A stretch of DNA of 5,369 nt from Bacillota bacterium (GTDB lineage Bacteria; Bacillota; Clostridia; Christensenellales; UMGS416). Position 1 is the first letter of the stretch; every line of letters begins with the position of its first letter. Under the pieces are notes generated by a model. That model ran no database searches, had not been told where the DNA came from, and saw only the letters and a program-made list of their open reading frames with translations. Location of the stretch: assembly GCA_023428265.1 (NCBI GenBank), contig JAEYYW010000121.1, positions 1 to 5,369 of the forward strand, read 5' to 3'. A program made the position numbers and the translations under genes. Of the stretch, positions 1 through 5,318 are shown one piece after another.

Positions 1-1
1 G

Positions 2-265
2 CGCTGGCCCGGCATGCTGCTGCAAAGCATGACCACCCGCGAGCCTGACCTTGCGATGCTGGAGGTTTCCATTGCCGCCTTTGCCGCCTGCCTGGATGAA
101 GAGGAGCGCAAGGCCTGCCTGCCCGAGGAGCCGGCACCCGCCGTGGAGGTGGAGGCTCCTGCCGAGGAGCTGCCGCCCACGCTCTGCGAGGCGGTGGAGG
201 ACGGTGCGGCGGAAGACCCTCAGGAGTGGGAAGCCCCCTCTGATGAGGATGCCGGCGTGCTATGA
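2..265 (+). CDS. DUF1385 (YqhQ-like) membrane protein, 3' end only
   Basis: The reading frame is open from the first bases of the window and ends at the TGA at 263-265, so only the last 87 codons are present; the ATG at 14 is internal. The first ~30 residues (RWPGMLLQSMTTREPDLAML, then EVSIAAF) match the conserved C-terminal end of DUF1385 proteins, where a proline-glycine and a leucine-glutamine precede TTREPD and an 'IEVAI'-like helix. The family are predicted multi-pass membrane proteins of unclear biochemical role, often encoded next to prmC and prfA in Firmicutes. After the family block comes a tail of ~57 residues rich in Glu, Asp, Pro and Ala (20 acidic, 2 basic), probably disordered. 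The stop overlaps the prmC start in an ATGA, implying translational coupling. Family assignment is from memory of the motif plus gene order; function is unknown. Confidence 0.8.
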   Translation, partial: RWPGMLLQSMTTREPDLAMLEVSIAAFAACLDEEERKACLPEEPAPAVEVEAPAEELPPTLCEAVEDGAAEDPQEWEAPSDEDAGVL

Positions 266-1101
266 CGGCGCGGGAAGCCTTGGCGTGGGCCGCGGGCCGT
301 ATGGCGCAATCCGGAGTAGAGGATGGCCGCCGCGCGGCGCAGCTGCTGCTGACGGAGGCCAGCGGGCTGGACCATGCCGCGCTGCTGCTGGCGCTGGACC
401 AGCCGCTGGAGGAGCGGGCGCTGGCGGGTTTTACACAAATGGCAGACCGGGCCGCCGCCGGCGAGCCGGTGCAATACATCCTGGGCCGTTGGGATTTTTA
501 CGGCCGCACGTTTCTGACGGACCGGCGGGCGCTGATCCCCCGGCCAGAGACCGAGCGGCTGGTGGAAGAGGCCCTTGCCTTGATCCCGGCGGGGCGGCCT
601 CGTGCTGTGGTCGATGTGGGCTGCGGCACAGGCTGCATCGGCATTACGTTGAAACTGGAGCGGCCCGAAGCGTCCGTCACACTGCTCGACGTGAGCGGGG
701 AGGCGCTGGCGCTGGCCGCTGAAAACGCCGCAACTCTCCACGTGGAAGCGGCTCTGGTGCAAGCGGACATGCGCAGCCCGCTGCCCGGCGGGCCTTATGA
801 TGTGATCGCTTCCAACCCGCCATACATCAACGGCGCGGATATGGCGGGGCTTTCCGCCAACGTGCGGGAGCATGAGCCCCATCTGGCGCTCTATGGCGGT
901 GCGGACGGCCTGGAGTTTGTGCGGGCGTTAGCGTTGCGGGCTGTGGAAAGCCTGAAGGGCGGCGGATGGCTTTTTGTGGAAATCGGATATGACCAGGCTG
1001 AAATGGCCGTTGCAATCATGAAAGCCGCGGGGCTTGATGCCCGCGCAATCCCCGATTATGCGGGGGTGCTGCGGGTGGTCGCGGCGAGGAAGGACAACTG
1101 A
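262..1101 (+). CDS. prmC: Peptide chain release factor N(5)-glutamine methyltransferase PrmC
   Basis: A cytosolic SAM-dependent methyltransferase that methylates the glutamine of the GGQ motif in release factors RF1 and RF2, which speeds peptide release. The 279 residues match the usual family length. An N-terminal helical release-factor-binding domain spans about 1-85, with the conserved PVQYILG at 69-75. LIPRPETE follows at 91-98. The Rossmann methyltransferase domain carries the SAM-binding motif DVGCGTG at 118-124 and the signature NPPY at 185-188, whose Asn binds the substrate glutamine amide. The start ATG overlaps the upstream stop as ATGA, with only a weak GAGGA at 245-249, so coupling to upstream translation is likely. 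Its substrate gene prfA begins five bases after its stop. Nothing appears broken. Confidence 0.97.
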   Translation: MTAREALAWAAGRMAQSGVEDGRRAAQLLLTEASGLDHAALLLALDQPLEERALAGFTQMADRAAAGEPVQYILGRWDFYGRTFLTDRRALIPRPETERLVEEALALIPAGRPRAVVDVGCGTGCIGITLKLERPEASVTLLDVSGEALALAAENAATLHVEAALVQADMRSPLPGGPYDVIASNPPYINGADMAGLSANVREHEPHLALYGGADGLEFVRALALRAVESLKGGGWLFVEIGYDQAEMAVAIMKAAGLDARAIPDYAGVLRVVAARKDN

Positions 1102-1106
1102 ACCCA

Positions 1107-2189
1107 ATGCTCGAACAAAAGCTTGCGGAGCTAAAGGCCCGCTATGACGAACTGAACCTGTGGCTCTCCCAGCCGGACGCGATGCGCGACCAGGCCCTTT
1201 GGCGCAAAAACCTGAAGGAGCAGGCGGAGCTGGAGCAGGTGATGGCCGCCGCAACCGGCTGGCACAAGGTGCAGGAAGATATCCGTCAGGCCAGGGAGCT
1301 GCTGGACTCCGGCGACGCCGACATGGAGGCGCTGGCCCGCGAGGAGCTGCCGGAGCTGGAAAAGACCTCTGTTGAACTTGAGGACCAGCTGAAGCTTATG
1401 CTGGCCCCCAAGGACCCCAACGACGACAAGAACGTGGTTATGGAGATCCGCGCCGGCACCGGCGGAGAGGAAGCGGCGCTCTTTGGCATGGATCTGCTGC
1501 GGATGTACACCGCCTATGCGGCGGGCCGGGGCTGGCAGTGCGAGCTTATGGACATCGACGAGACCGAGATCGGCGGCTGCAAAGCCGCCACGATGATCAT
1601 CTCCGGCCAGGGGGCATACTCCCGCCTGAAGTTTGAAAGCGGCGCCCACCGGGTGCAGCGCGTGCCGGACACCGAGAGCGGCGGGCGCATCCACACATCG
1701 GCGGCCACGGTGGCGGTGCTGCCGGAGGCCGAAGAGGTGGAGCTGGACATCAACCCGCAGGACTTGCGCGTGGACGTTTATCGTTCCTCCGGCGCCGGCG
1801 GCCAGCATGTGAACAAAACCGAGTCTGCCGTGCGCATCACGCACATCCCCACCGGCGTGGTGGTGACCTGTCAGGACGAGAAAAGCCAGATCAAAAACCG
1901 GGAAAAGGCCATGCGCGTGCTGCGCTCAAGGCTACTGGACAAGCTGGAGAGCGACCGCAACGCCGAATACTCGGCCAACCGCAAGACCCTGGTGGGCAGC
2001 GGTGACCGCAGCGAGCGCATCCGCACCTATAACTTCCCGCAGAACCGCGTGACAGACCACCGCATTGGCTATACAATTTATCAACTGGATTCGTTTATCA
2101 CTGGCAACATGGATGACATGCTGGACAGGCTTGCCATCGCAGACCGCACCGAGCGGATGCAGGCTGCGGAGAAGAAAGAACATGCTTAA
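1107..2189 (+). CDS. prfA: Peptide chain release factor 1 (RF1)
   Basis: Recognises UAA and UAG in the ribosomal A site and triggers hydrolysis of peptidyl-tRNA. At 360 residues it is full length. An N-terminal helical domain spans ~1-100, rich in Glu, Lys and Leu. The stop-codon-reading tripeptide is P-D-T at 187-189 (RF1 has PxT, RF2 has SPF), within RVQRVPDTESGGRIHTS. The catalytic GGQ is at 231-233 within SSGAGGQHVNKTES; Q233 is the residue PrmC would methylate. The RF1-type stretch RIRTYNFPQNRVTDHRI lies at 304-320 and further separates it from RF2. GAGGAAGGA at 1086-1094, inside the end of prmC, serves as ribosome binding site about 12 bases ahead of the ATG. No strong forward terminator is evident directly after it: the hairpin at 2196-2219 lacks a T-run on this strand. 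Confidence 0.98.
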   Translation: MLEQKLAELKARYDELNLWLSQPDAMRDQALWRKNLKEQAELEQVMAAATGWHKVQEDIRQARELLDSGDADMEALAREELPELEKTSVELEDQLKLMLAPKDPNDDKNVVMEIRAGTGGEEAALFGMDLLRMYTAYAAGRGWQCELMDIDETEIGGCKAATMIISGQGAYSRLKFESGAHRVQRVPDTESGGRIHTSAATVAVLPEAEEVELDINPQDLRVDVYRSSGAGGQHVNKTESAVRITHIPTGVVVTCQDEKSQIKNREKAMRVLRSRLLDKLESDRNAEYSANRKTLVGSGDRSERIRTYNFPQNRVTDHRIGYTIYQLDSFITGNMDDMLDRLAIADRTERMQAAEKKEHA

Positions 2190-2191
2190 GC

Positions 2192-2219
2192 AAAAGGGGC
2201 GGCTCGCGTGAGCCGCCTC
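2192..2219 (-). terminator. Hairpin terminator of the minus-strand small gene
   Basis: GGCGGCTC (2198-2205) and GAGCCGCC (2210-2217) form a perfect 8-bp GC-rich stem with a 4-base loop. On the + strand AAAA (2192-2195) precedes the stem, so the minus strand reads stem, then CCTTTT, which is terminator polarity for a leftward transcript. The + strand has no T-run after the stem (TCAACTAT). The stem begins only seven bases past the stop of the 58-codon gene and ends close to the prfA stop, so it separates two convergent units and may also slow rightward transcripts from prfA. The U-tract is short (four), so efficiency is uncertain. Confidence 0.7.
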
Positions 2220-2226
2220 AACTATA

Positions 2227-2403
2227 TCATCGGCTATCCCGTGCAAACCCCAGCCACGGCTTCCGCTTCGGCAGCCGTGCCAATGCCGCCCAGGCATCCA
2301 CAACCTCTCTGGGCGGGTTGCCGGTGAGCTTGAGGCCATTGGCCGTCCACACGAAGAATCGCTGGTTTTCCGGTTTTCTCAGCACATTTTCCTGTTCAGT
2401 CAT
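2227..2403 (-). CDS. Unrecognised 58-residue basic small protein
   Basis: Not recognised. The ORF starts with ATG at 2403-2401 and ends with TGA at 2229-2227. The protein begins MTEQENVLRK, has a central FFVWTANGLKLTGNPP (residues 16-31), a probable amphipathic helix REVVDAWAALARLPKRK (32-48) and ends with WLGFARDSR. It has 11 Lys/Arg against 6 Asp/Glu, three tryptophans and no cysteine. No signal peptide or membrane segment is visible, so it is probably cytosolic and could bind nucleic acid or a protein partner; this is a guess from charge only. That it is real is supported by its surroundings: a perfect AAGGAGGT seven bases ahead of the ATG, a promoter, an operator-like palindrome and a terminator of matching orientation. 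It lies convergent to prfA and divergent from the ZIP gene. The palindrome suggests repression, possibly by LexA. Confidence 0.8.
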   Translation of the reverse strand: MTEQENVLRKPENQRFFVWTANGLKLTGNPPREVVDAWAALARLPKRKPWLGFARDSR

Positions 2404-2410
2404 CGCCGGT

Positions 2411-2418
2411 ACCTCCTT
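2411..2418 (-). promoter_or_regulatory. Strong ribosome binding site of the 58-codon gene
   Basis: On the minus strand this reads AAGGAGGT, fully complementary to the anti-Shine-Dalgarno sequence of 16S rRNA, with 7 bases to the ATG at 2403. It is the strongest ribosome binding site in the window and the best single argument that the short ORF is translated. Confidence 0.85.
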
Positions 2419-2435
2419 CCCATGGGTCTATAGAA

Positions 2436-2453
2436 AGGGAACAATTGTTCCCT
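2436..2453. promoter_or_regulatory. Perfect 18-bp palindromic operator, LexA-box-like
   Basis: AGGGAACAATTGTTCCCT is its own reverse complement over all 18 bases. It lies immediately downstream of the leftward -10 element (2457-2462) and covers the expected start of transcription near 2450, a classic place for a repressor to act. The inner GAAC-AATT-GTTC fits the GAAC-N4-GTTC core of the LexA/DinR box of Firmicutes (B. subtilis consensus CGAACRNRYGTTYC), although the outermost bases differ from that consensus. Other dimeric repressors with symmetric sites (for example MarR, GntR or XRE types) cannot be excluded. It is about 120 bp upstream of the ZIP gene start, so control of that gene is less likely. 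The palindrome is seen directly; the regulator is inferred. Confidence 0.75.
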
Positions 2454-2456
2454 AAT

Positions 2457-2485
2457 AGTATAGCATGCGGCGAACACTCAATCAA
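2457..2485 (-). promoter_or_regulatory. Sigma-70-type promoter of the 58-codon gene
   Basis: On the minus strand: -35 TTGATT (2485-2480, four of six consensus), exactly 17 bases of spacer, and -10 TATACT (2462-2457, five of six). The predicted start of transcription is about 2450, inside the 18-bp palindrome, giving a leader of roughly 46 bases before the ATG. The position relative to the palindrome and the strong ribosome binding site makes this the best promoter candidate in the window. Confidence 0.7.
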
Positions 2486-2520
2486 GCCCGCAGCTGCATT
2501 TTCTCGCCCCAGTAATATAT

Positions 2521-2549
2521 TTGCCCGAAACCTTAAATATGATTATACG
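2521..2549 (+). promoter_or_regulatory. Tentative promoter of the ZIP transporter gene
   Basis: TTGCCC (2521-2526) and TATACG (2544-2549) are 17 bases apart, each with four of six consensus bases, in an AT-rich patch just ahead of the gene. An alternative -10, TATGAT at 2538-2543, is a better hexamer but lacks a convincing -35. Because the gene upstream points the other way, some rightward promoter is needed here unless prfA transcription reads through; the exact hexamers are uncertain. Confidence 0.35.
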
Positions 2550-2574
2550 AAGTGTGAAGGCGGGATGAGGCGCA

Positions 2575-3282
2575 ATGGGGGATACGGCGGCGGTGCTGTG
2601 GGCCACACTGGCCAGCGTGGCGGGCACCGGCTTGGGCGGGCTTGCCGGCTGCTATGGCGGCGGCAGGCGGGGCGTGGTGTCGGCAGTGCTTGGGTTTGCG
2701 GCGGGGCTCATGTCGGCAATTGTGTGCTTCGGGCTGCTGCCGGAGGCGATGGAGGCCGGTGGCATCCTGATGGCGCTGTCGGGCATGGGGGCCGGCATCG
2801 CCGCGGTGTGGCTTGCGTCACAATTTCTGCCGAAAGGGGAGGCTGGCCTTTCGCGCACCAGCTTTCTGGTGCTTGCGGCAATCGCGATCCACAACCTGCC
2901 GGAGGGCCTTGCCATCGGCTCCGGCTGGGCGGTGATGCCGGCGCTGGGCGCAAAGCTGGCGCTGGTGATCGGCCTGCATGACTTTCCGGAGGGCATGGCA
3001 ATCACCGCGCCAATGGCCGCCGCCCATGGAAAGCCGCCCTATCTGCAAGCGCTGTTTGCGATGCTCACCGGCATCCCCACCGGCCTTGGGGCGATACTGG
3101 GCGTTTTTCTGGGCAATCTTTCCCCGCTGTGGATGAGCATGTGTCTGGGCTTTGCGGCCGGCGCCATGCTCTATGTGACCACTGGCGAAATGGTGCCGCA
3201 ACTGCTCCGCACCGACGGCGGGCATAAAACACTGTGGCAGATCATCGGCTTCACGGCGGGGCTCATCGTTTCCTGGCTGTAG
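2575..3282 (+). CDS. ZIP-family divalent metal transporter (ZupT/GufA type)
   Basis: An inner-membrane importer of divalent metals such as Zn2+, possibly also Mn2+ or Fe2+. The 235 residues hold about eight hydrophobic segments (roughly 5-29, 33-55, 62-82, 95-119, 125-150, 157-181, 184-203 and 218-235), the ZIP topology. Segment 2 has the conserved LLPEA (54-58). Segment 4 has HNLPEG (106-111) and segment 5 HDFPEG (135-140); their His, Asn/Asp and Glu residues form the transport site in the family. The segment-5 motif has Asp136 where ZupT has Asn. There is no His-rich loop between segments 3 and 4, as in many small bacterial ZIPs. GAGG at 2567-2570, with GAAGG further upstream, precedes the ATG. 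Its end overlaps the convergent gene by 20 bp. Metal preference cannot be read from the sequence, and no clear Zur or Fur box was seen. Confidence 0.93.
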   Translation: MGDTAAVLWATLASVAGTGLGGLAGCYGGGRRGVVSAVLGFAAGLMSAIVCFGLLPEAMEAGGILMALSGMGAGIAAVWLASQFLPKGEAGLSRTSFLVLAAIAIHNLPEGLAIGSGWAVMPALGAKLALVIGLHDFPEGMAITAPMAAAHGKPPYLQALFAMLTGIPTGLGAILGVFLGNLSPLWMSMCLGFAAGAMLYVTTGEMVPQLLRTDGGHKTLWQIIGFTAGLIVSWL

Positions 3283-4360
3283 GCTGATCCTTTTGGGTGA
3301 ACACACGATCCGTAAACTCCAGCAGCCCGATCATCCGTTTTGCCTCGGTCTCATCCACCTTCGTCCAAATAAAGCTGAACCCTGGGAACAGTGTGCAGAG
3401 ATCATACTCCTGACCTCCGTGCTGCACGGTCACAATCTGCCGGGGCCGCTTGCCGGTTTTGTCGGTCTGGGTGCAATAGCCGCAGCCGTCGCACTTTTTG
3501 GTGCGGGCAACCACCAGAGCCTTCACATCCTCTTCCATTTCATCAAACCGGCCCAGCAACTCCCGAAACATTGGCAATCTGAGGCCGTACACAACCGGGT
3601 TGGCGCGGCGGTAGTCATAGACGATGGAGAGCCCGCCGTGCGTGCGCTCAGCCCAATGGGCCTTCAGCGGCTCTTCCTTTTTGCCGTAGGATTTCACCCA
3701 ATCCACCGACATGCCCTCCCGGAGCTCTGCCAGTCGGTAGCCGCTGCCGTTGAAATAGGTTTCCAGCAAACCAAAGGCATTCCGGTCTACGGCCAGCGCC
3801 CGAAAAACCTCCACAGCCTTGGCGTCCGCCGGGTTGAAGACCGCGCGTGAAAACAGGAAACCGGGATTATCACTTGCCTTGGCGGCTGCGCTCAGCAGCT
3901 TCCAGCCGTCTGCCAGTTGAGGGTGTTCGGTGCTCCACAGCAGCAGCCGGTCTTTCCGGTTATCGCTGGCCAGCCCCAACGCTTCCAGCGCCTTGAGAAC
4001 CTTTGAAGACACCTTCATGGTGGTTTTCTCAACCGAAAGCTTGCCGCCCTCCACGGTGGCGGCGTCACCCAGCTGGAGCAGCATGCCGTAGAAGTCATCC
4101 AGCTTCCGCATCTGCCTGCGCATTTCGTCGATGAGTTCCGGCTTTTGCTTGAACAGCTCCCAGTCGCCGAAGGCGCCGTCGGGCGTGGCAGGCAAGCCGG
4201 CAAGCGCGGGCTCCTCCGCAAGGCGGCGGGCAATGGAGCAAAGGAACTCATAGGCCTGCCTTTGCGGCTCCTCCGGCGCGCCGGTTGCCGGTGAAAACGG
4301 TGGAATGGTTGCCGCGATGCCATGGGCCAGCCGGTAGGAAAGCGAACGAAACTGCTGCAT
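3263..4360 (-). CDS. Unrecognised 365-residue protein with C-terminal Cys cluster
   Basis: I cannot assign this to a named family. The ATG at 4360-4358 has GGGGAGG five bases upstream, so the start is well supported. The protein appears soluble, with no signal peptide or membrane segment. Residues ~30-165 are mostly helical and charged (FGDWELFKQKPELIDEMRRQ at 64-83). A middle part includes SVDWVKSYGKKEEP (218-231) and RTHGGLSIVYDYRRANP (239-255). Near the end, KCDGCGYC (289-296) places C290, C293 and C296, with a fourth cysteine at C322 in YDLCTLFPGF, consistent with a small zinc-binding knuckle. Three cysteines in CX2CX2C also recall part of a ferredoxin cluster, but the CX3CP continuation is missing. 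It is monocistronic and divergent from the GNAT gene. Base composition is like its neighbours. A sensor or regulatory role is possible but unsupported. Confidence 0.88.
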   Translation of the reverse strand: MQQFRSLSYRLAHGIAATIPPFSPATGAPEEPQRQAYEFLCSIARRLAEEPALAGLPATPDGAFGDWELFKQKPELIDEMRRQMRKLDDFYGMLLQLGDAATVEGGKLSVEKTTMKVSSKVLKALEALGLASDNRKDRLLLWSTEHPQLADGWKLLSAAAKASDNPGFLFSRAVFNPADAKAVEVFRALAVDRNAFGLLETYFNGSGYRLAELREGMSVDWVKSYGKKEEPLKAHWAERTHGGLSIVYDYRRANPVVYGLRLPMFRELLGRFDEMEEDVKALVVARTKKCDGCGYCTQTDKTGKRPRQIVTVQHGGQEYDLCTLFPGFSFIWTKVDETEAKRMIGLLEFTDRVFTQKDQPTARKR

Positions 4361-4443
4361 GTCATCCTCCCCATATCGTTGCTGTTATTTTACCATGGGA
4401 AACATGACAACCGGCAGCCGTTTTGCGGGATACATTCATAAGG

Positions 4444-4455
4444 TGCCATCTGGCA
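4444..4455. repeat. Short inverted repeat upstream of the GNAT promoter
   Basis: TGCCATCTGGCA: two 5-base arms (TGCCA/TGGCA) around two central bases, ending seven bases ahead of the GNAT -35 element in the divergent intergenic region. The position suits an activator or a shared operator site, but arms this short occur often by chance in DNA of this composition. Confidence 0.3.
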
Positions 4456-4462
4456 TTGTTCG

Positions 4463-4491
4463 TTGCCTGATTCGCTGAAGTGATGTACAAT
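4463..4491 (+). promoter_or_regulatory. Promoter of the GNAT acetyltransferase gene
   Basis: TTGCCT (4463-4468, four of six) and TACAAT (4486-4491, five of six) are separated by exactly 17 bases. Transcription would start near 4498, giving a leader of about 32 bases that includes the Shine-Dalgarno at 4519. Confidence 0.6.
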
Positions 4492-4518
4492 GATGCGCAA
4501 ACAGCGAACTTTCTTGCC

Positions 4519-4523
4519 GGAGG
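4519..4523 (+). promoter_or_regulatory. Ribosome binding site that fixes the GNAT start
   Basis: GGAGG is followed by GTGCTCGTG. The first GTG (4524) directly abuts the Shine-Dalgarno and could not be used with it. The second, at 4530, is six bases away, an ideal distance, so it is the likely start. Confidence 0.75.
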
Positions 4524-4529
4524 GTGCTC

Positions 4530-5318
4530 GTGTTCCGAAAGATTACGCCGGGCCGTGAGGAGGAGGCACTCGTCTTCCTCTCGCGGGAGCCGGAGGTGAA
4601 CCATTTCATCCTGGGAGACCTGGAGTGCTACACGCTGGACGATCCCAACCTCGACCTGTGGGTGGAGGGCTGGGGTGCCGTGCGGTCGGTGCTGATGCGT
4701 TATTATGGCAGCTACGTCCTCTATGCGCCGGAGGGGGCGGATTGGCGGCACGCTGCCCGCATCATGAGGGACACCGGCTTCGGGATGCTGAGCGGCAAGC
4801 CGGAGTATCTGGAGCCGGTGCTGGACGAGCTGAAGCTTGTGCCCACGGTCAGCACCAACATCCTGATGAAGCTGGCACCGGGCCGCCTGATCAAAAGTGA
4901 CCGGCCGGCGCCCGCGGTGAAGGTGAGCCTTGAAAACCTGGAAACGCTGCTGCCGGCCATGGCGGCTCTCCGGAAAAGCATTTCCGAGTTTGCGATGGAC
5001 TTGAATGCCGACGCCGTGCGCGACGAGATGGGGATGGGCTGCAAGCGCGTGTTCCTCGCCATGGAGGGCGATCAGGCCGTATCGATGGCGATGACCACGG
5101 TGGAGCGCAGCAAATACGCGATGGTGGTGAGCGTCTGTACGCGGGCAGAATATCGCGGCCGGGGTTATGCCGGGGCGCTGATGACAGCTCTTTGCGAGGA
5201 GCTGGAGCAGGAGGGCAAGACCGCCGTGCTGTTCTACAGCAACCCGGTGGCCGGGCGGATTTACCGGGCCTTGGGGTTTGAAGAAATTGGCCGGTGGAGT
5301 TTTGCGACGTTTGCGTAA
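4530..5318 (+). CDS. GNAT-family N-acetyltransferase
   Basis: Transfers an acetyl group from acetyl-CoA to an amine; the substrate cannot be told from sequence. The C-terminal GNAT domain (about residues 130-262) has the acetyl-CoA-binding motif A: a beta strand YAMVVSVCTRAEY (196-208), then RGRGYAGAL (209-217) fitting R/Q-x-x-G-x-G/A with R209, G212 and A214, and the following helix. Motif B is FYSNPVAGRIYRALGFEEIG (235-254), the common asparagine-to-GF ending in which the Tyr (245) may serve as general acid. The first ~115 residues (GREEEALVFLSREPEVNHFI onward) have no motif A and may be a degenerate second GNAT-like fold, as in other two-domain acetyltransferases of 260-280 residues; this is inference. 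The GTG start is chosen from the Shine-Dalgarno, giving 262 residues. It is divergent from the unknown 365-residue gene. Confidence 0.9.
   Translation: MFRKITPGREEEALVFLSREPEVNHFILGDLECYTLDDPNLDLWVEGWGAVRSVLMRYYGSYVLYAPEGADWRHAARIMRDTGFGMLSGKPEYLEPVLDELKLVPTVSTNILMKLAPGRLIKSDRPAPAVKVSLENLETLLPAMAALRKSISEFAMDLNADAVRDEMGMGCKRVFLAMEGDQAVSMAMTTVERSKYAMVVSVCTRAEYRGRGYAGALMTALCEELEQEGKTAVLFYSNPVAGRIYRALGFEEIGRWSFATFA

Noticed and set aside
1665..1673. P-D-T rather than P-A-T, P-V-T or P-E-T as the RF1 stop-reading tripeptide
   Set aside because: The middle residue varies in RF1 and the flanking Pro and Thr are kept, so altered stop-codon reading is not suggested.
1131..1844. 237-codon leftward ORF antisense to prfA
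   Set aside because: prfA is certain in the opposite strand; the long antisense frame reflects its GC-rich third positions and shows no domain or start signal.
2531..2552. AT-rich stretch AAATATGATTATACGAAG as a Fur/Zur box ahead of the ZIP gene
   Set aside because: Only a few positions fit a Fur-type repeat and there is no clear dyad symmetry; more likely the -10 region.
2445..2981. 178-codon rightward ORF starting inside the palindrome
   Set aside because: It runs out of frame across the ZIP gene, is rich in Gly/Arg typical of a shifted frame, and has no ribosome binding site.
3293..3850. 185-codon rightward ORF inside the 365-residue gene
   Set aside because: It lies wholly antisense to a gene with a strong Shine-Dalgarno and a Cys motif, and has no ribosome binding site of its own; a shadow frame of GC-rich coding DNA.
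4382..4410. Leftward promoter for the 365-residue gene: TTGTCA (4410-4405) with TAACAG 17 bases on
   Set aside because: The -35 is good (five of six), but the -10 matches only three of six at the right spacing and no better one is near. A promoter must exist here, but these hexamers are not convincing.
4457..4509. LexA-like half-sites GTTCG (4458-4462) and CGAAC (4505-4509) near the GNAT promoter
   Set aside because: They are over 40 bases apart and in the wrong arrangement for one box; single half-sites are common by chance.
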